A DNA stretch of 55,678 nt. Origin: Promethearchaeota archaeon Loki_b32. GTDB taxonomy: Archaea > Asgardarchaeota > Lokiarchaeia > Sigyniarchaeales > SOKP01. Positions 15,922 to 24,247 of the stretch are shown piece by piece. The position numbers were made by a program, and so were the translations under genes. The notes beneath the pieces are model-generated. The model saw nothing but the letters and a program-made list of their open reading frames with translations. It was not told the DNA's origin and ran no database searches. Position 1 is the stretch's first letter. Each line of letters opens with the position of its first letter. The stretch is from positions 1 to 55,678 of the forward strand of contig NJBH01000025.1 of the NCBI GenBank assembly GCA_005223125.1, given 5' to 3'.

Positions 15922-17403
15922 ATGAGTGAAAATCAATATGATTTAGCTATTATTGGTGGGGGACCCGGGGGTTATCATGCGGCTATTAGGACTGCTCAAT
16001 ACGGAGCAAAAGTCGCTTTGATTGAAAAAAACAAATTGGGGGGTACTTGTCTTAACTGGGGTTGTATCCCTACGAAAGCTCTATACGCTTCTGCTCATTT
16101 AGTTGAAAAAATTAAAGAAGCTCATGAATTTGGAATAGAAATATCTGAGTATAATTTAGATTTTGCTAAAGCTGTCGAAAGAAAAAATAAAATAGTAGAA
16201 GAGCTGGTTGGAGGAATTGAACAATTAGAGAAGGCTTGGAAAAATGATGTGTATAAAGGTCATGGCAAAATTATAGGGGGAGATATTAATAATGGATTTG
16301 AGGTCTCGGTTGAAGGCGAAAATAATGTAGTAATTAAAGCAAAAAGAGTAATTATCGCAACAGGCTCCTCACCTGCTCTAATTCCCGCATTTAATATTGA
16401 TCATGAACGGATTTTAACAAGTGATGATATTTTACATCCTGATTTTAAAACTGTACCTAAGAGACTTTTAATCATTGGCGCAGGTGTTATTGGCTGTGAA
16501 TTTGCTAATATTTTTACGAGATTTGGTAGTAAAGTAAGTATACTTGAATATCTTCCCTCCGCAATTGCTACAGAAGAACCTATGATTGTAAAGGTTTTAA
16601 TGAAAAAGATTGAAAAATTGGGAATTGAACTATATACTTCGCAAAATGTCTTATCTGTAGAAAACACGGGTTCTGGAGTAAAAGCGACAACCTGTGATGC
16701 ATCCATTCCACGAGATCAAACAGATTCTGCTGAAAAATCTATCTATGAAGCTGATTTATGTCTAGTATCCATTGGACGAGCAAAAATATCAAAAGATCTT
16801 GGATTAGAAACACTTAGTATAGAAACTGACCGTGGCGCTATAAAAGTCAATAAAGATACATTAGAGACTTCTGTGAAAGGAATTTATGCAATCGGAGATG
16901 TCACAGGAGGACTTATGCTTGCTCATGTAGCCAGTTATGAAGGTGATATCGCAGTTGCAAATGCTTTAGCCAGTATTGGAGGCTTTCCTGTTAATGATAT
17001 GAAAACTGATTACACTGTAGTTCCAGCAACAATTTTCACATCCCCAAATATAGGGTCTGTAGGCTATAGAAGAAAAGTTGCTAAAGATATGGGAATTGAT
17101 GTCTTGATGGGTCAATTTCCTTATCAATCACTCGGTAAAGCTAAGTGTATGGGTGAAGAAGAAGGTTTTATTATGGTGCTTGCCGATAAAAACACACATA
17201 AAATCATTGGTGCTTCTTGTATTGGAACTGAAGCACCCGAATTAATATCTGAAATTGCTCTAGCAATGCAACATGGATTAACAATCCATGATGTCGCAGA
17301 GACCATCCATAGCCATCCTACAATATCTGAAATGGTGTTGGAAGGATCTGAGTCTGTCGTAGGTAAAGCAATCCATAAGAAAGGACGCCCTATTCACCAC
17401 TAA
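15922..17403 (+). CDS. lpdA: Dihydrolipoamide dehydrogenase (E3)
   Basis: This FAD enzyme reoxidises dihydrolipoamide with NAD+ in 2-oxoacid dehydrogenase complexes or the glycine cleavage system. Seen: FAD-binding IIGGGPGGYHAA, the redox-active disulfide GGTCLNWGCIPTKAL (about residues 40-54), the NAD-binding IIGAGVIGCEFA, YAIGDVTGG for FAD, and the C-terminal HSHPTISEMVLE with the catalytic His-Glu dyad. At 493 residues it is full length. No lipoyl or E1/E2 gene is in the window, so its partner complex is encoded elsewhere. A T14 run follows the stop. Confidence 0.95.
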   Translation: MSENQYDLAIIGGGPGGYHAAIRTAQYGAKVALIEKNKLGGTCLNWGCIPTKALYASAHLVEKIKEAHEFGIEISEYNLDFAKAVERKNKIVEELVGGIEQLEKAWKNDVYKGHGKIIGGDINNGFEVSVEGENNVVIKAKRVIIATGSSPALIPAFNIDHERILTSDDILHPDFKTVPKRLLIIGAGVIGCEFANIFTRFGSKVSILEYLPSAIATEEPMIVKVLMKKIEKLGIELYTSQNVLSVENTGSGVKATTCDASIPRDQTDSAEKSIYEADLCLVSIGRAKISKDLGLETLSIETDRGAIKVNKDTLETSVKGIYAIGDVTGGLMLAHVASYEGDIAVANALASIGGFPVNDMKTDYTVVPATIFTSPNIGSVGYRRKVAKDMGIDVLMGQFPYQSLGKAKCMGEEEGFIMVLADKNTHKIIGASCIGTEAPELISEIALAMQHGLTIHDVAETIHSHPTISEMVLEGSESVVGKAIHKKGRPIHH

Positions 17404-17420
17404 ATTGAAATTAGGATTTC

Positions 17421-17434
17421 TTTTTTTTTTTTTT
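17421..17434 (+). terminator. Poly-T terminator of lpdA
   Basis: Fourteen consecutive T residues lie 17 bases after the lpdA stop. Archaeal RNA polymerase terminates at such U-tracts without needing a hairpin. Confidence 0.6.
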
Positions 17435-17677
17435 ACGGAATTAGTTTTTATTCCTTTGTGTCTATTTTTTTAAAATAAAATTTTTCATAAGTAGAGGCTT
17501 CCTATTCATCATCAACTTTATTTTTTAGTTCTGTTTTTGATAAAAAGTCAATATTAGTTGAATGATTTCGCAACTTTTGGTCGCTTTTCGTTATTCAAAT
17601 TATGGTAATTTAACATATTATCCCTTAGTTTTTTCATAAGTGACTACTTTCAATAATTTTCAATGGTTATTATCGTC

Positions 17678-17703
17678 GTGGGGTGACTGATCCCACCTTT
17701 TTT
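17678..17703 (+). terminator. Hairpin plus T-tract
   Basis: GTGGG (17678-17682) pairs with CCCAC (17692-17696) and is followed by CTTTTTT (17697-17703). It stands alone in the 387-bp gap after lpdA, ahead of the 88-residue gene, so it may end a read-through or small RNA transcript. Confidence 0.45.
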
Positions 17704-17790
17704 GTGTCCGTTATATTGCATTGTAATAAGCGAGAATCGTCATATTTATATATGAAAATTCACATAATACTATTGAGGTGAGTAAGTTAA

Positions 17791-18057
17791 ATGAACAGTT
17801 TCAAATCGAAAGAAAAAGCAGAAAAGAATTTTAAAAATATAAAGGCCGCCGTAAAAGGTTTATATGAGATTTTAGATCTTTCCCTAAGTGAAGACGATTT
17901 TTATTATGAAGCGGGTAAAGATAATATTACAGCAATTTATAAGAATCTCATCGAGTTATTGTTAAACGAGTATGGGCTTCGTCAACTTTTAAAGAAGATC
18001 CAAAACTCAGAAGTAGATTTAAACATCGTGCTAAACGAATATTTAGCTAATGCGTAG
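17791..18057 (+). CDS. Hypothetical helical protein (88 aa), member of repeated family
   Basis: A predicted all-helical acidic/basic protein (EKNFKNIKAAVKGLYEILDL, then LLKKIQNSEVDLNIVLNEYL). A strong Shine-Dalgarno-like GAGGTGAG (17775-17782) precedes the ATG. I do not recognise a family. The last 29 codons plus 135 bp beyond the stop are repeated almost exactly at 20602-20823, where the two coding copies differ only by silent changes. This means the duplicated part is under selection or the copy is recent. It may be the cargo of a small mobile element. Confidence 0.6.
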   Translation: MNSFKSKEKAEKNFKNIKAAVKGLYEILDLSLSEDDFYYEAGKDNITAIYKNLIELLLNEYGLRQLLKKIQNSEVDLNIVLNEYLANA

Positions 18058-18192
18058 ATTATTTTTCTTTTTTGATTATTTTTTCAAATTACACATTTAT
18101 TTTATACTAATACCAGTTCCCTGACTTCGTCCGTTGAATACTCACCTCACTCATTGTACTATTTTTTTCAAGGAGATATCAGGGAGCTGACC
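17971..18192 (+). repeat. 222-bp dispersed repeat, copy 1
   Basis: It covers the last 29 codons of the 88-residue gene and about 135 bp of 3' sequence. It is nearly identical to 20602-20823 (same strand, 2631 bp away). The noncoding part contains an inverted pair CAGTTCCCTGA (18114-18124) and TCAGGGAGCTG (18179-18189) that could fold into an 11-bp stem with one G-T pair. Confidence 0.85.
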
Positions 18193-18251
18193 TTTTATAT
18201 TTATTATTCTTTTCTCACGGTGGTGCCAGCCAATTAGCCCTGACATATTAG

Positions 18252-18467
18252 ATGGGATACTGGACCAGAAAGTATAGTATCACTCTTGTCCATCCAACCT
18301 TGAAGAAACCTATAGAATTTCTGTTTACATTCGGTTTTCAGGGCATTTCAAGAATACTACCGATATGTACATATTATGGACTCTGTTGTAAAATCTCTGG
18401 AATGGAAATAATTATCCCACACGATAGGTTTATTCTCAATCAGGTGTTTATTAATTCTCGAAATTAA
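18252..18467 (+). CDS. Doubtful hypothetical protein (71 aa)
   Basis: An open frame starting MGYWTRKYSITLVHPTLKK directly after copy 1 of the repeat. It has no motif I recognise, no clear ribosome binding site and an odd amino-acid mix. It could be a remnant of a gene interrupted by the repeat, or chance. Kept at low confidence because no other gene covers this stretch. Confidence 0.2.
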   Translation: MGYWTRKYSITLVHPTLKKPIEFLFTFGFQGISRILPICTYYGLCCKISGMEIIIPHDRFILNQVFINSRN

Positions 18468-18486
18468 AAAATAAATTGCTTCAAAA

Positions 18487-18681
18487 TTAATTATCTTTTT
18501 TCATTCTTTTATAGTCAGCAATACAATAATGCCAGATTGCTTCGATTAAAAAAAATAAAGTAAGAAAACCAAACACGGAGGCCCACCATTCTAAAATGTA
18601 ATAAGACCAGATCAGAACCAATATCATGCCCGTAATCAATAAAATTGAGCCATGTATCTCTAATTTCATTATATCATCCAT
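18487..18681 (-). CDS. Small two-helix membrane protein (64 aa)
   Basis: Two hydrophobic segments are visible: residues about 11-30 (SILLITGMILVLIWSYYILE) and 33-52 (ASVFGFLTLFFLIEAIWHYC). A positively charged tail (DYKRMKKDN) follows, suggesting that both ends face the cytoplasm. No family recognised. The upstream leader is AT-rich and could carry a promoter. A plausible real gene because the hydrophobic pattern is regular. Confidence 0.5.
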   Translation of the reverse strand: MDDIMKLEIHGSILLITGMILVLIWSYYILEWWASVFGFLTLFFLIEAIWHYCIADYKRMKKDN

Positions 18682-18877
18682 TTTAAAACCTCAAGATTAT
18701 TTATTATATATAAATTAGTACTTGATTAAATGATCATACACACCATTATTTTTAATGCTTCTTCTCTACATAATTCTAAATTAGGCAGGTCAAATCCGAT
18801 CTATATCCATAAAAGCGAATAGAAAATATCCCGAAGATATAGTCAAAAATATGCCTTAGGTTCTTTTTTCTGCCAGA

Positions 18878-18897
18878 TCTTCTTTTTATAAAGAAGA
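18878..18897. other. 8-bp hairpin with four-base loop
   Basis: TCTTCTTT and AAAGAAGA are perfect inverted arms around TTAT. It lies in the gene-free stretch 18682-19191, which otherwise holds only the partial third repeat copy. Function unknown; perhaps a weak terminator. Confidence 0.35.
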
Positions 18898-19090
18898 ATA
18901 TTGGAGAAATAATTTTTTTCAGACAATATGACTTTACTCACTCGCTTCTCTTTCAGAGAACCACTCAACTTTTTTAAAGTTTAATTATAAATCGCTCCCA
19001 AATTATCTTGAAAGTTCACTTTATAAATTTTAATTCCCTATAATGGTTTTAATAATGTAGGAAAATGTTTAACTTCAAGAAAAATGGGAC

Positions 19091-19165
19091 TAATTTTTTC
19101 AAGGGGATATCAGGGAACTGACCTTTTTATTTTTCCTTGGAAGATCTAGACTTCAATGAAAATTA
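19091..19165 (+). repeat. Partial third copy of the dispersed repeat
   Basis: TTTTTTCAAGGGGATATCAG and then GGAACTGACC match the 3' end of copies 1 and 2 (AAGGAGATATCAGGGAGCTG). The similarity to copy 2 continues loosely through GGAA...TAGACTTCAATGAAAA. Only the right part of the element is present. It lies just beyond the minus-strand stop of the GNAT gene. Confidence 0.65.
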
Positions 19166-19191
19166 GCTTATAAACTGGCTAAATATCTTAT

Positions 19192-20463
19192 CTATAGATA
19201 TGAGCCAAATCGACTTTTCTTTTTTGGAAACATGGTTTCAATCAATGCTTTTAAGGGAATGTTTACTATAGCATCTTTGATGATGTAATTAATTTCATCA
19301 ATTGTTCTATCTCCCAGTAATAGTTTAAATAAAAGAGCTCCTGGAATACTGAGATCGGTAATTTTTGGGTTCAGATAATCTTTTTTAATTTCAATATTCT
19401 CAATTTTTCCATTATTAAAATCTAATTCGATAGTTTCATGATAATTGCTAATTCTTATAGTCTTAGTTAGTCCTTTAAATTCAGAATGTTTTACTCTATT
19501 TTCAATTATTTTCTTTATTAGATAAAAAAATTTTTCCAAATTTGGAATTTTTACTTGCCACCCATAAGTTGAAACAGTTTTTCCTCCTAAAGATTTGATA
19601 TAACTATACAATGGTGAATGTTCACTGATACTAAGAGTGATGATATCATTTTCATTATAATTTCCCATAGTTTTGATGAATTGAAGTAAAGTTATCATTT
19701 CTCTTTTGCTTAAGTCTAGACTAATAATTTCATAGTTTTGATTATCATAACTCATTCCAAAAGAAAAGTAATTTTTAGGTACACCAGCCTTATCAAAAAT
19801 ATTAGTAGATCGGACTTCTGAATTAAATTGTTCCTTTAAATATTTAAACTTAAAACATTTTGGATCAAATCTGTTAAAGATATAGAAGTTCCTATGGAAT
19901 TGAGTATATTTTGATTCAATAAAGGGAATATCGTTAGAATTAGCTTTTCTAATGTTTATACTTTCATATTTCTTAATAGGGATTTTGGATGCTGGAATCG
20001 TTATTCTCTCATCGAGAGATGACACATATTCATATCCTAAAGTACGGTAAAAATATGGTATCCCTTTAATAACTGAAAGAATATAGCCATTTTGATCAAT
20101 TATCTTTTCGTAAAGCTCGTTTAAAATTTTAATAAAGCCTTTTCCTCTATATTTTTCAAGAGTTCCAACAAACTCCATTTCGCATACGGGTAATGTAGTG
20201 TCTTCAATTTGCCATTCTAAAGGAGCTAAACAGATAGAAGAGACAAGTTTGTTTTCCTTATCATCTCTAATATAGAACCATAAAGTCTCACTTTTTCTGG
20301 GATGTTCTAAAAATATTTGACGAATAAAAGTTTCTAATACCTCATCTTGATGAACTTCCATATTTAAATTAACAATAGCTTTTAATTCCTCTTCATAATC
20401 TTCAGCAATATGAATACTGAAACGATCGTCAACTTTAGCACTATATCCTTTTCCAAATTCCAT
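19192..20463 (-). CDS. GNAT-family acetyltransferase, two-domain (423 aa)
   Basis: The N-terminal domain has GNAT motif A as EFVGTLEKYRGKGFIKILNE (about residues 93-112), the RxxGxG acetyl-CoA pyrophosphate loop. IPYFYRTLGYEY follows, the motif B region. The C-terminal 250 residues include a second, degenerate GNAT-like half and a sterol-carrier-like end (LSIPGALLFKLLLGD), an arrangement like Eis-type acetyltransferases. Substrate unknown; an amine or peptide amine is likely. It sits between copies of the dispersed repeat and is probably transcribed alone. Confidence 0.75.
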   Translation of the reverse strand: MEFGKGYSAKVDDRFSIHIAEDYEEELKAIVNLNMEVHQDEVLETFIRQIFLEHPRKSETLWFYIRDDKENKLVSSICLAPLEWQIEDTTLPVCEMEFVGTLEKYRGKGFIKILNELYEKIIDQNGYILSVIKGIPYFYRTLGYEYVSSLDERITIPASKIPIKKYESINIRKANSNDIPFIESKYTQFHRNFYIFNRFDPKCFKFKYLKEQFNSEVRSTNIFDKAGVPKNYFSFGMSYDNQNYEIISLDLSKREMITLLQFIKTMGNYNENDIITLSISEHSPLYSYIKSLGGKTVSTYGWQVKIPNLEKFFYLIKKIIENRVKHSEFKGLTKTIRISNYHETIELDFNNGKIENIEIKKDYLNPKITDLSIPGALLFKLLLGDRTIDEINYIIKDAIVNIPLKALIETMFPKKKSRFGSYL

Positions 20464-20601
20464 AATTTTGAAAATTTTTAGTTTTATTTCAATCTTTTTA
20501 AATTAAGGGGTTTATACTACCAAAAGACAAAAATCATAATATTAGAAGAAACAGTTTTTTCTAATAGTTAAAAATTTATTATAAGATAAGAGATTTTTAA
20601 A

Positions 20602-20688
20602 TATGGGCTTCGTCAACTTTTAAAAAAGATCCAAAACTCAGAAGTAGATTTAAACATCGTCCTAAACGAATATTTAGCTAATGCGTAA
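20602..20688 (+). pseudogene. 3' fragment of the 88-aa gene family (29 codons)
   Basis: The frame YGLRQLLKKIQNSEVDLNIV, ending NEYLANA, equals the last 29 residues of the 17791-18057 protein. It has no start codon in frame nearby and begins abruptly at the edge of the duplicated block. The changes from copy 1 are silent. Confidence 0.75.
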
Positions 20689-20823
20689 ATGGTTTTTCTT
20701 TTTTAATTATTTTTTCAAATTACACATTTATTTTATACTAATACCAGTTCCCTGACTTCGTCCGTTGAATACTCACCTCACTCATTGTACTATTTTTTTC
20801 AAGGAGATATCAGGGAGCTGACC
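20602..20823 (+). repeat. 222-bp dispersed repeat, copy 2
   Basis: Nearly identical to 17971-18192. The inverted pair is at 20745-20755 and 20810-20820. The left edge is sharp (AT-rich unrelated DNA before TATGGGCTTC), and the right edge falls after GCTGACC. Confidence 0.85.
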
Positions 20824-20883
20824 CTTTTCCATTTTCTCGGAATACTTTAGCTTCACTGAAAAATAAAATCAATTAAAAAATTT

Positions 20884-21153
20884 TTACTCAGAGCCTAATT
20901 GCTTATCTAAGTCAATGATTAATGGAACCACTTTATCATCCTTTCTAACAACAACTTTTAAAACTCCATCTTCAATTGTAGCGCTCACAGGTTCAATCTT
21001 AGACACTTTCCCCTTTGTCCTCGATTCTAAACAAGTATGCACCTCGTTATAAAGATAGCATTTAGTACAACAGAATCCTACAGGCATGTATCCTACTATG
21101 GAACATTGGTCATATGCCTCACAATTACAATTATTACACATTTTTTTTATCAC
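20884..21153 (-). CDS. Small Cys-rich protein (89 aa)
   Basis: The N-terminal 40 residues contain eight Cys (CNNCNCEAYDQC, then CCTKC and C further on), enough for one or two metal sites. The rest is a short beta-rich domain with VVVRKDDKVVPLIIDLDKQL. Not recognised. It is divergent from the Hdr operon and shares the GATC-rich upstream region, so it may be a redox-responsive regulator or electron carrier of that operon; this is inference from position only. A second Met at residue 5 gives a start directly before the Cys cluster. Confidence 0.6.
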   Translation of the reverse strand: MIKKMCNNCNCEAYDQCSIVGYMPVGFCCTKCYLYNEVHTCLESRTKGKVSKIEPVSATIEDGVLKVVVRKDDKVVPLIIDLDKQLGSE

Positions 21154-21718
21154 TTATTTATTTTTTATTTACTTTTTGTGAAATTTTATTTTATTTTATA
21201 AGTGGTTATTTCCACATTATTATAATATAACGTTTTCATATTTAAAGATGATCATTCTTCGACACTTTCTGTTTCGAAAAGAATATATTCGTAAAGATTC
21301 GATCATGTGATGCTGTTTTCAACACATCAATTCTTAAAATTGATCATTCATAGCTTAAAAGAATACTTTTATCGAGATTTGTTAGTTGAAATTGCTGTAA
21401 TCGATCATTACTATTTTTATGATCGATCGTCAAAACTATATCTGAAAAATTACAACATTTTAAGGAGGTTTTGATCACCCTTGATCATCAAACCTATTTT
21501 TAATTAATTTTTCCAAAAATTAGGTAATAAGAAATTATTAAGAATAAAAGAAATACATAAGGAGGGAAATTAGGTGCTCAAAATAGAACTTAATAAGTGC
21601 GATTTTGATAATGTAAAACAAAAATAAAAGATTTGGTTATTGAAATTTACTAAAAAATTTATTAAATCTCTTTTATTTTCCTAACCATCTAGTAGATGGA
21701 TAAAAAAAACTTTTAGAC
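21154..21718. promoter_or_regulatory. Regulatory region of the Hdr-Flox operon with clustered GATC sites
   Basis: The 565-bp gap contains eight GATC sites between 21250 and 21487. Most are within TGATCA or CGATCA palindromes: 21249-21254, 21300-21305, 21341-21346, 21402-21407, 21421-21428 (GATCGATC), 21472-21477 and 21482-21487. By base composition fewer than one would be expected in 240 bp. They probably form an operator array or a methylation-sensitive region for the divergent Cys-rich gene and the redox operon. Confidence 0.5.
21574..21627 (+). CDS. Possible 17-codon leader peptide
   Basis: A GTG-started frame (MLKIELNKCDFDNVKQK) is preceded by a strong Shine-Dalgarno-like GGAGGG (21561-21566) at 7-nt spacing, stronger than those of most genes here. 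It ends 91 bp before hdrC. It could be an upstream peptide that tunes the operon, or the remnant of a gene. Confidence 0.35.
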   Translation: MLKIELNKCDFDNVKQK

Positions 21719-22216
21719 ATGTCTGTAATAAATTTTGAGTTTCGAAATGAAGTATTAAAACATAATGCTTCTTTAAGCTACTGCTATCAGTGTAGTACGT
21801 GTAGTGGTGGTTGCCCTGTTGCTCTGATAACTCAAGGTAGATATAATCCTCGGAAAATTATTGAAGAAGCGATTTTAGGGTTGCAGGATAAATTGATAGA
21901 AAAGCAAGATCCTAATCCTTGGCTTTGTTCAACCTGTCAAACATGCGTTGAGCTATGTCCTCAAAAGGTTGAGATTACTGAAATTTTTATATTAATAAAA
22001 AATAAGTGTTTTAATACTGGCAATGTTCCTGAAGCGTTTATTTCACAGGGGAGAGCTGTTTTAGAAAATGGAGTTGCACTTCCATATTCAAAAGCCATTA
22101 TTACCAGACGGGAGAAATTAGGACTTCCTTCGATAAAAACAGCACCGGTTGATGAAATAAAGAAAATATTAAAAGAGACTAAATTTGAAAATAAAATTCC
22201 AAAGGAGGGAGCATAA
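21719..22216 (+). CDS. hdrC: Heterodisulfide reductase subunit C-like protein
   Basis: HdrC is the small iron-sulfur subunit passing electrons between HdrA and HdrB. Two 4Fe-4S motifs are seen: CYQCSTCSGGCP (about residues 22-33) and CSTCQTCVELCP (about 70-81), each CxxCxxCxxxCP. The length of 165 residues is close to the family norm. It starts the long plus-strand operon, and HdrB follows after three bases. No membrane segment is present, so the complex is soluble. Confidence 0.92.
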   Translation: MSVINFEFRNEVLKHNASLSYCYQCSTCSGGCPVALITQGRYNPRKIIEEAILGLQDKLIEKQDPNPWLCSTCQTCVELCPQKVEITEIFILIKNKCFNTGNVPEAFISQGRAVLENGVALPYSKAIITRREKLGLPSIKTAPVDEIKKILKETKFENKIPKEGA

Positions 22217-22219
22217 ATT

Positions 22220-23083
22220 ATGTCTTATGATTTATTTTTAGGGTGTGTAATTCCGGCAAGGCTTCCATTCTTAGAAGCATCTTCAAGAAAAATATTTGAA
22301 AAACTTGGTATTAAATTGAATGATGTTGATGGGTTCAGTTGTTGTCCTGATCCTACAGGAATTGAACTTATAGATCATAAAACTTGGTTAGCTTTAGGAG
22401 CAAGAAATTTAAGTTTATCAAATAATAATGGAGGAATTATCTCTTTTTGTTCGGGTTGTGTTGAAACTCTTAAAGGAGTTAATTACTATATAAACAAGGA
22501 TCCTGAAGTAAAAAATGATGTAAATAAAATTTTAAAGAGTGTTGGCAAGAAATATGAGGGTAAAACTGAAGTAAAGCATTTTGCTCAGGTTCTTTATGAA
22601 AATCTTGATAAAGTAAGAGAGAATGTGGAACATCCTTTAATTGGTTTTAAAGTTGCCGTTCATTATGGATGCCATTATTTGAGACCTTCTGAGATAATTA
22701 ATTGGGATGATCCTTTTGAACCAACCACTATTGATGAAATTGTTAGAGCTATAGGAGCTGATTCTATAGATTATGAATTAAAGATGGAATGCTGTGGAAA
22801 TCCTCTTGACAAATCAGATAAAGAAATTTCTCTTCAAATGATAGATAACAAATTTAAATCAATTCAAAAATCTGGAGCGAATTGTGTTAGCTTAGTATGT
22901 CCTGCATGCTATCAACAATTTGATTTCAATCAACGAGAACTGAGTAAAGGAAAAGAAAATGGTTATAATTTCCCTGTTTTTTATCTCTCAGAGTTAGTAG
23001 CACTCGCATTTGGGTTTAAACCTGAAGAATTAGGATTGAATTTTCATCGAGTTCGACCTAAAGAATTATTGGAAGGATTTTAG
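22220..23083 (+). CDS. hdrB: Heterodisulfide reductase subunit B-like protein
   Basis: HdrB holds the catalytic noncubane 4Fe-4S clusters that cleave disulfides in methanogens. Two CCG domains are visible: the first has LGCVIPARLP, GFSCCPDPTG and FCSGCVETL; the second has YGCHYLRPSE, MECCGNPLDK and VCPACYQQF. The first box reads CCPD rather than CCG, as in many HdrB proteins. It follows hdrC directly. In organisms without coenzyme M chemistry the electron acceptor may be another disulfide or a DsrC-like thiol, so the substrate is uncertain. Confidence 0.92.
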   Translation: MSYDLFLGCVIPARLPFLEASSRKIFEKLGIKLNDVDGFSCCPDPTGIELIDHKTWLALGARNLSLSNNNGGIISFCSGCVETLKGVNYYINKDPEVKNDVNKILKSVGKKYEGKTEVKHFAQVLYENLDKVRENVEHPLIGFKVAVHYGCHYLRPSEIINWDDPFEPTTIDEIVRAIGADSIDYELKMECCGNPLDKSDKEISLQMIDNKFKSIQKSGANCVSLVCPACYQQFDFNQRELSKGKENGYNFPVFYLSELVALAFGFKPEELGLNFHRVRPKELLEGF

Positions 23084-23140
23084 AATTTAAAAAAAATATA
23101 AAATAAATTTATAAACTTAAAAATAAGAATTGGTAAAAAA

Positions 23141-24235
23141 ATGGGATTAGCAGATATAAAAACATTCAAAAATTTGGAAGATGATGTAATCTCGGTTAAT
23201 AGATGTTGTGCTTGTGGCGCCTGTATAGCATATTGTGAAAACCAGGCATTTAATGTTATTGAGATTGAAAATTATACTCCAAAGTTTAAAACTGATAAGA
23301 GCGTTGAAAATTGTTTAGAATGTGGATATTGTTATTATATTTGTCCGCAAACAGAACCTTTATTAGATAAATTAAGAGAAGCACATTTAGTTAAAGATGA
23401 ACTTGGGAACATCATTGATATTTTTGCTGCAAAAACCACAAATGCGAAGATTAAAGAAGTCGGACAAGATGGAGGTATTGTATCAACTATTTTAACATAT
23501 TTATTTGATACTAATAATATTGATGCCGCAATTGTATCAGAATATGATGATAGTTTTAAACCAATACCCAAAATAATATACAGTAAAGATGATTTAGTAA
23601 AATCAGCAGGTACTCGATATTCGATATCATCTAATATACTACCATTAAAAGATTTAACTCAAATCGCAGAAGATATAATTTCTCAAAAGAAACGTATTTA
23701 TGATCCCGATCAATTACGAATTGCTTTTATTGGAACACCATGCCAATGTAGAGCTATTAGTAAGATGAAACTTTTGAATATTAAACCTGCACATGTTATA
23801 AGTATAGTAATTGGTCTTTTTTGTTTTGAAAATTTTGATTATGATAAATTGATGGATATTTTAAAGTCAAAAACACAAACAAATCCTTCAGATATAAAGA
23901 AAACAAATATTAAGAAGAACTTTTTTGTCACATCGAAAGATGACTCTGTGAAGGAAGTAAGTATTAAGGATCTTGATGCTGCTGTAAGGAATCATTGTCA
24001 TGAATGTGATGAATTTGTAGGGAGATATTCAGATCTTAGTATTGGAGCCTCTGGCGCGCCTACTGGTTATTCAATGATTCTTACTCGAACTGAAAAGGGA
24101 CATAGTTTAATAGATTCTTTACTCGCCACAGGATATATAGATCGATTTATTATTCCAGCAGATCAGATTTCAGAATGGCAACCTAAAAAAATCAATTGGT
24201 TAAAAAAAATGACTTCACTAAAAGTGAAGAAATAA
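23141..24235 (+). CDS. FrhB/FdhB-like flavoprotein with two 4Fe-4S sites (first copy)
   Basis: The N-terminal 70 residues carry CCACGACIAYCENQA and CLECGYCYYICPQ, two 4Fe-4S sites. The F420-hydrogenase beta-subunit domain follows, with GQDGGIVSTIL, AGTRYSISSN and IGTPCQCRAISKM. FrhB-type proteins bind FAD and exchange electrons between F420 (or ferredoxin) and iron-sulfur clusters. It sits between hdrB and hdrA, suggesting an electron entry module. It is a paralogue of the gene that ends the operon (34486-35601). Confidence 0.85.
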   Translation: MGLADIKTFKNLEDDVISVNRCCACGACIAYCENQAFNVIEIENYTPKFKTDKSVENCLECGYCYYICPQTEPLLDKLREAHLVKDELGNIIDIFAAKTTNAKIKEVGQDGGIVSTILTYLFDTNNIDAAIVSEYDDSFKPIPKIIYSKDDLVKSAGTRYSISSNILPLKDLTQIAEDIISQKKRIYDPDQLRIAFIGTPCQCRAISKMKLLNIKPAHVISIVIGLFCFENFDYDKLMDILKSKTQTNPSDIKKTNIKKNFFVTSKDDSVKEVSIKDLDAAVRNHCHECDEFVGRYSDLSIGASGAPTGYSMILTRTEKGHSLIDSLLATGYIDRFIIPADQISEWQPKKINWLKKMTSLKVKK

Positions 24236-24247
24236 AAGGTGATATGA

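Noticed and set aside
17774-18149. Inverted pair TGAGGTGAGTA and TACTCACCTCA around the 88-residue gene as transposon ends
   Set aside because: The left arm is the ribosome binding site of the gene and is not part of the other repeat copies; the duplicated block starts inside the gene instead.
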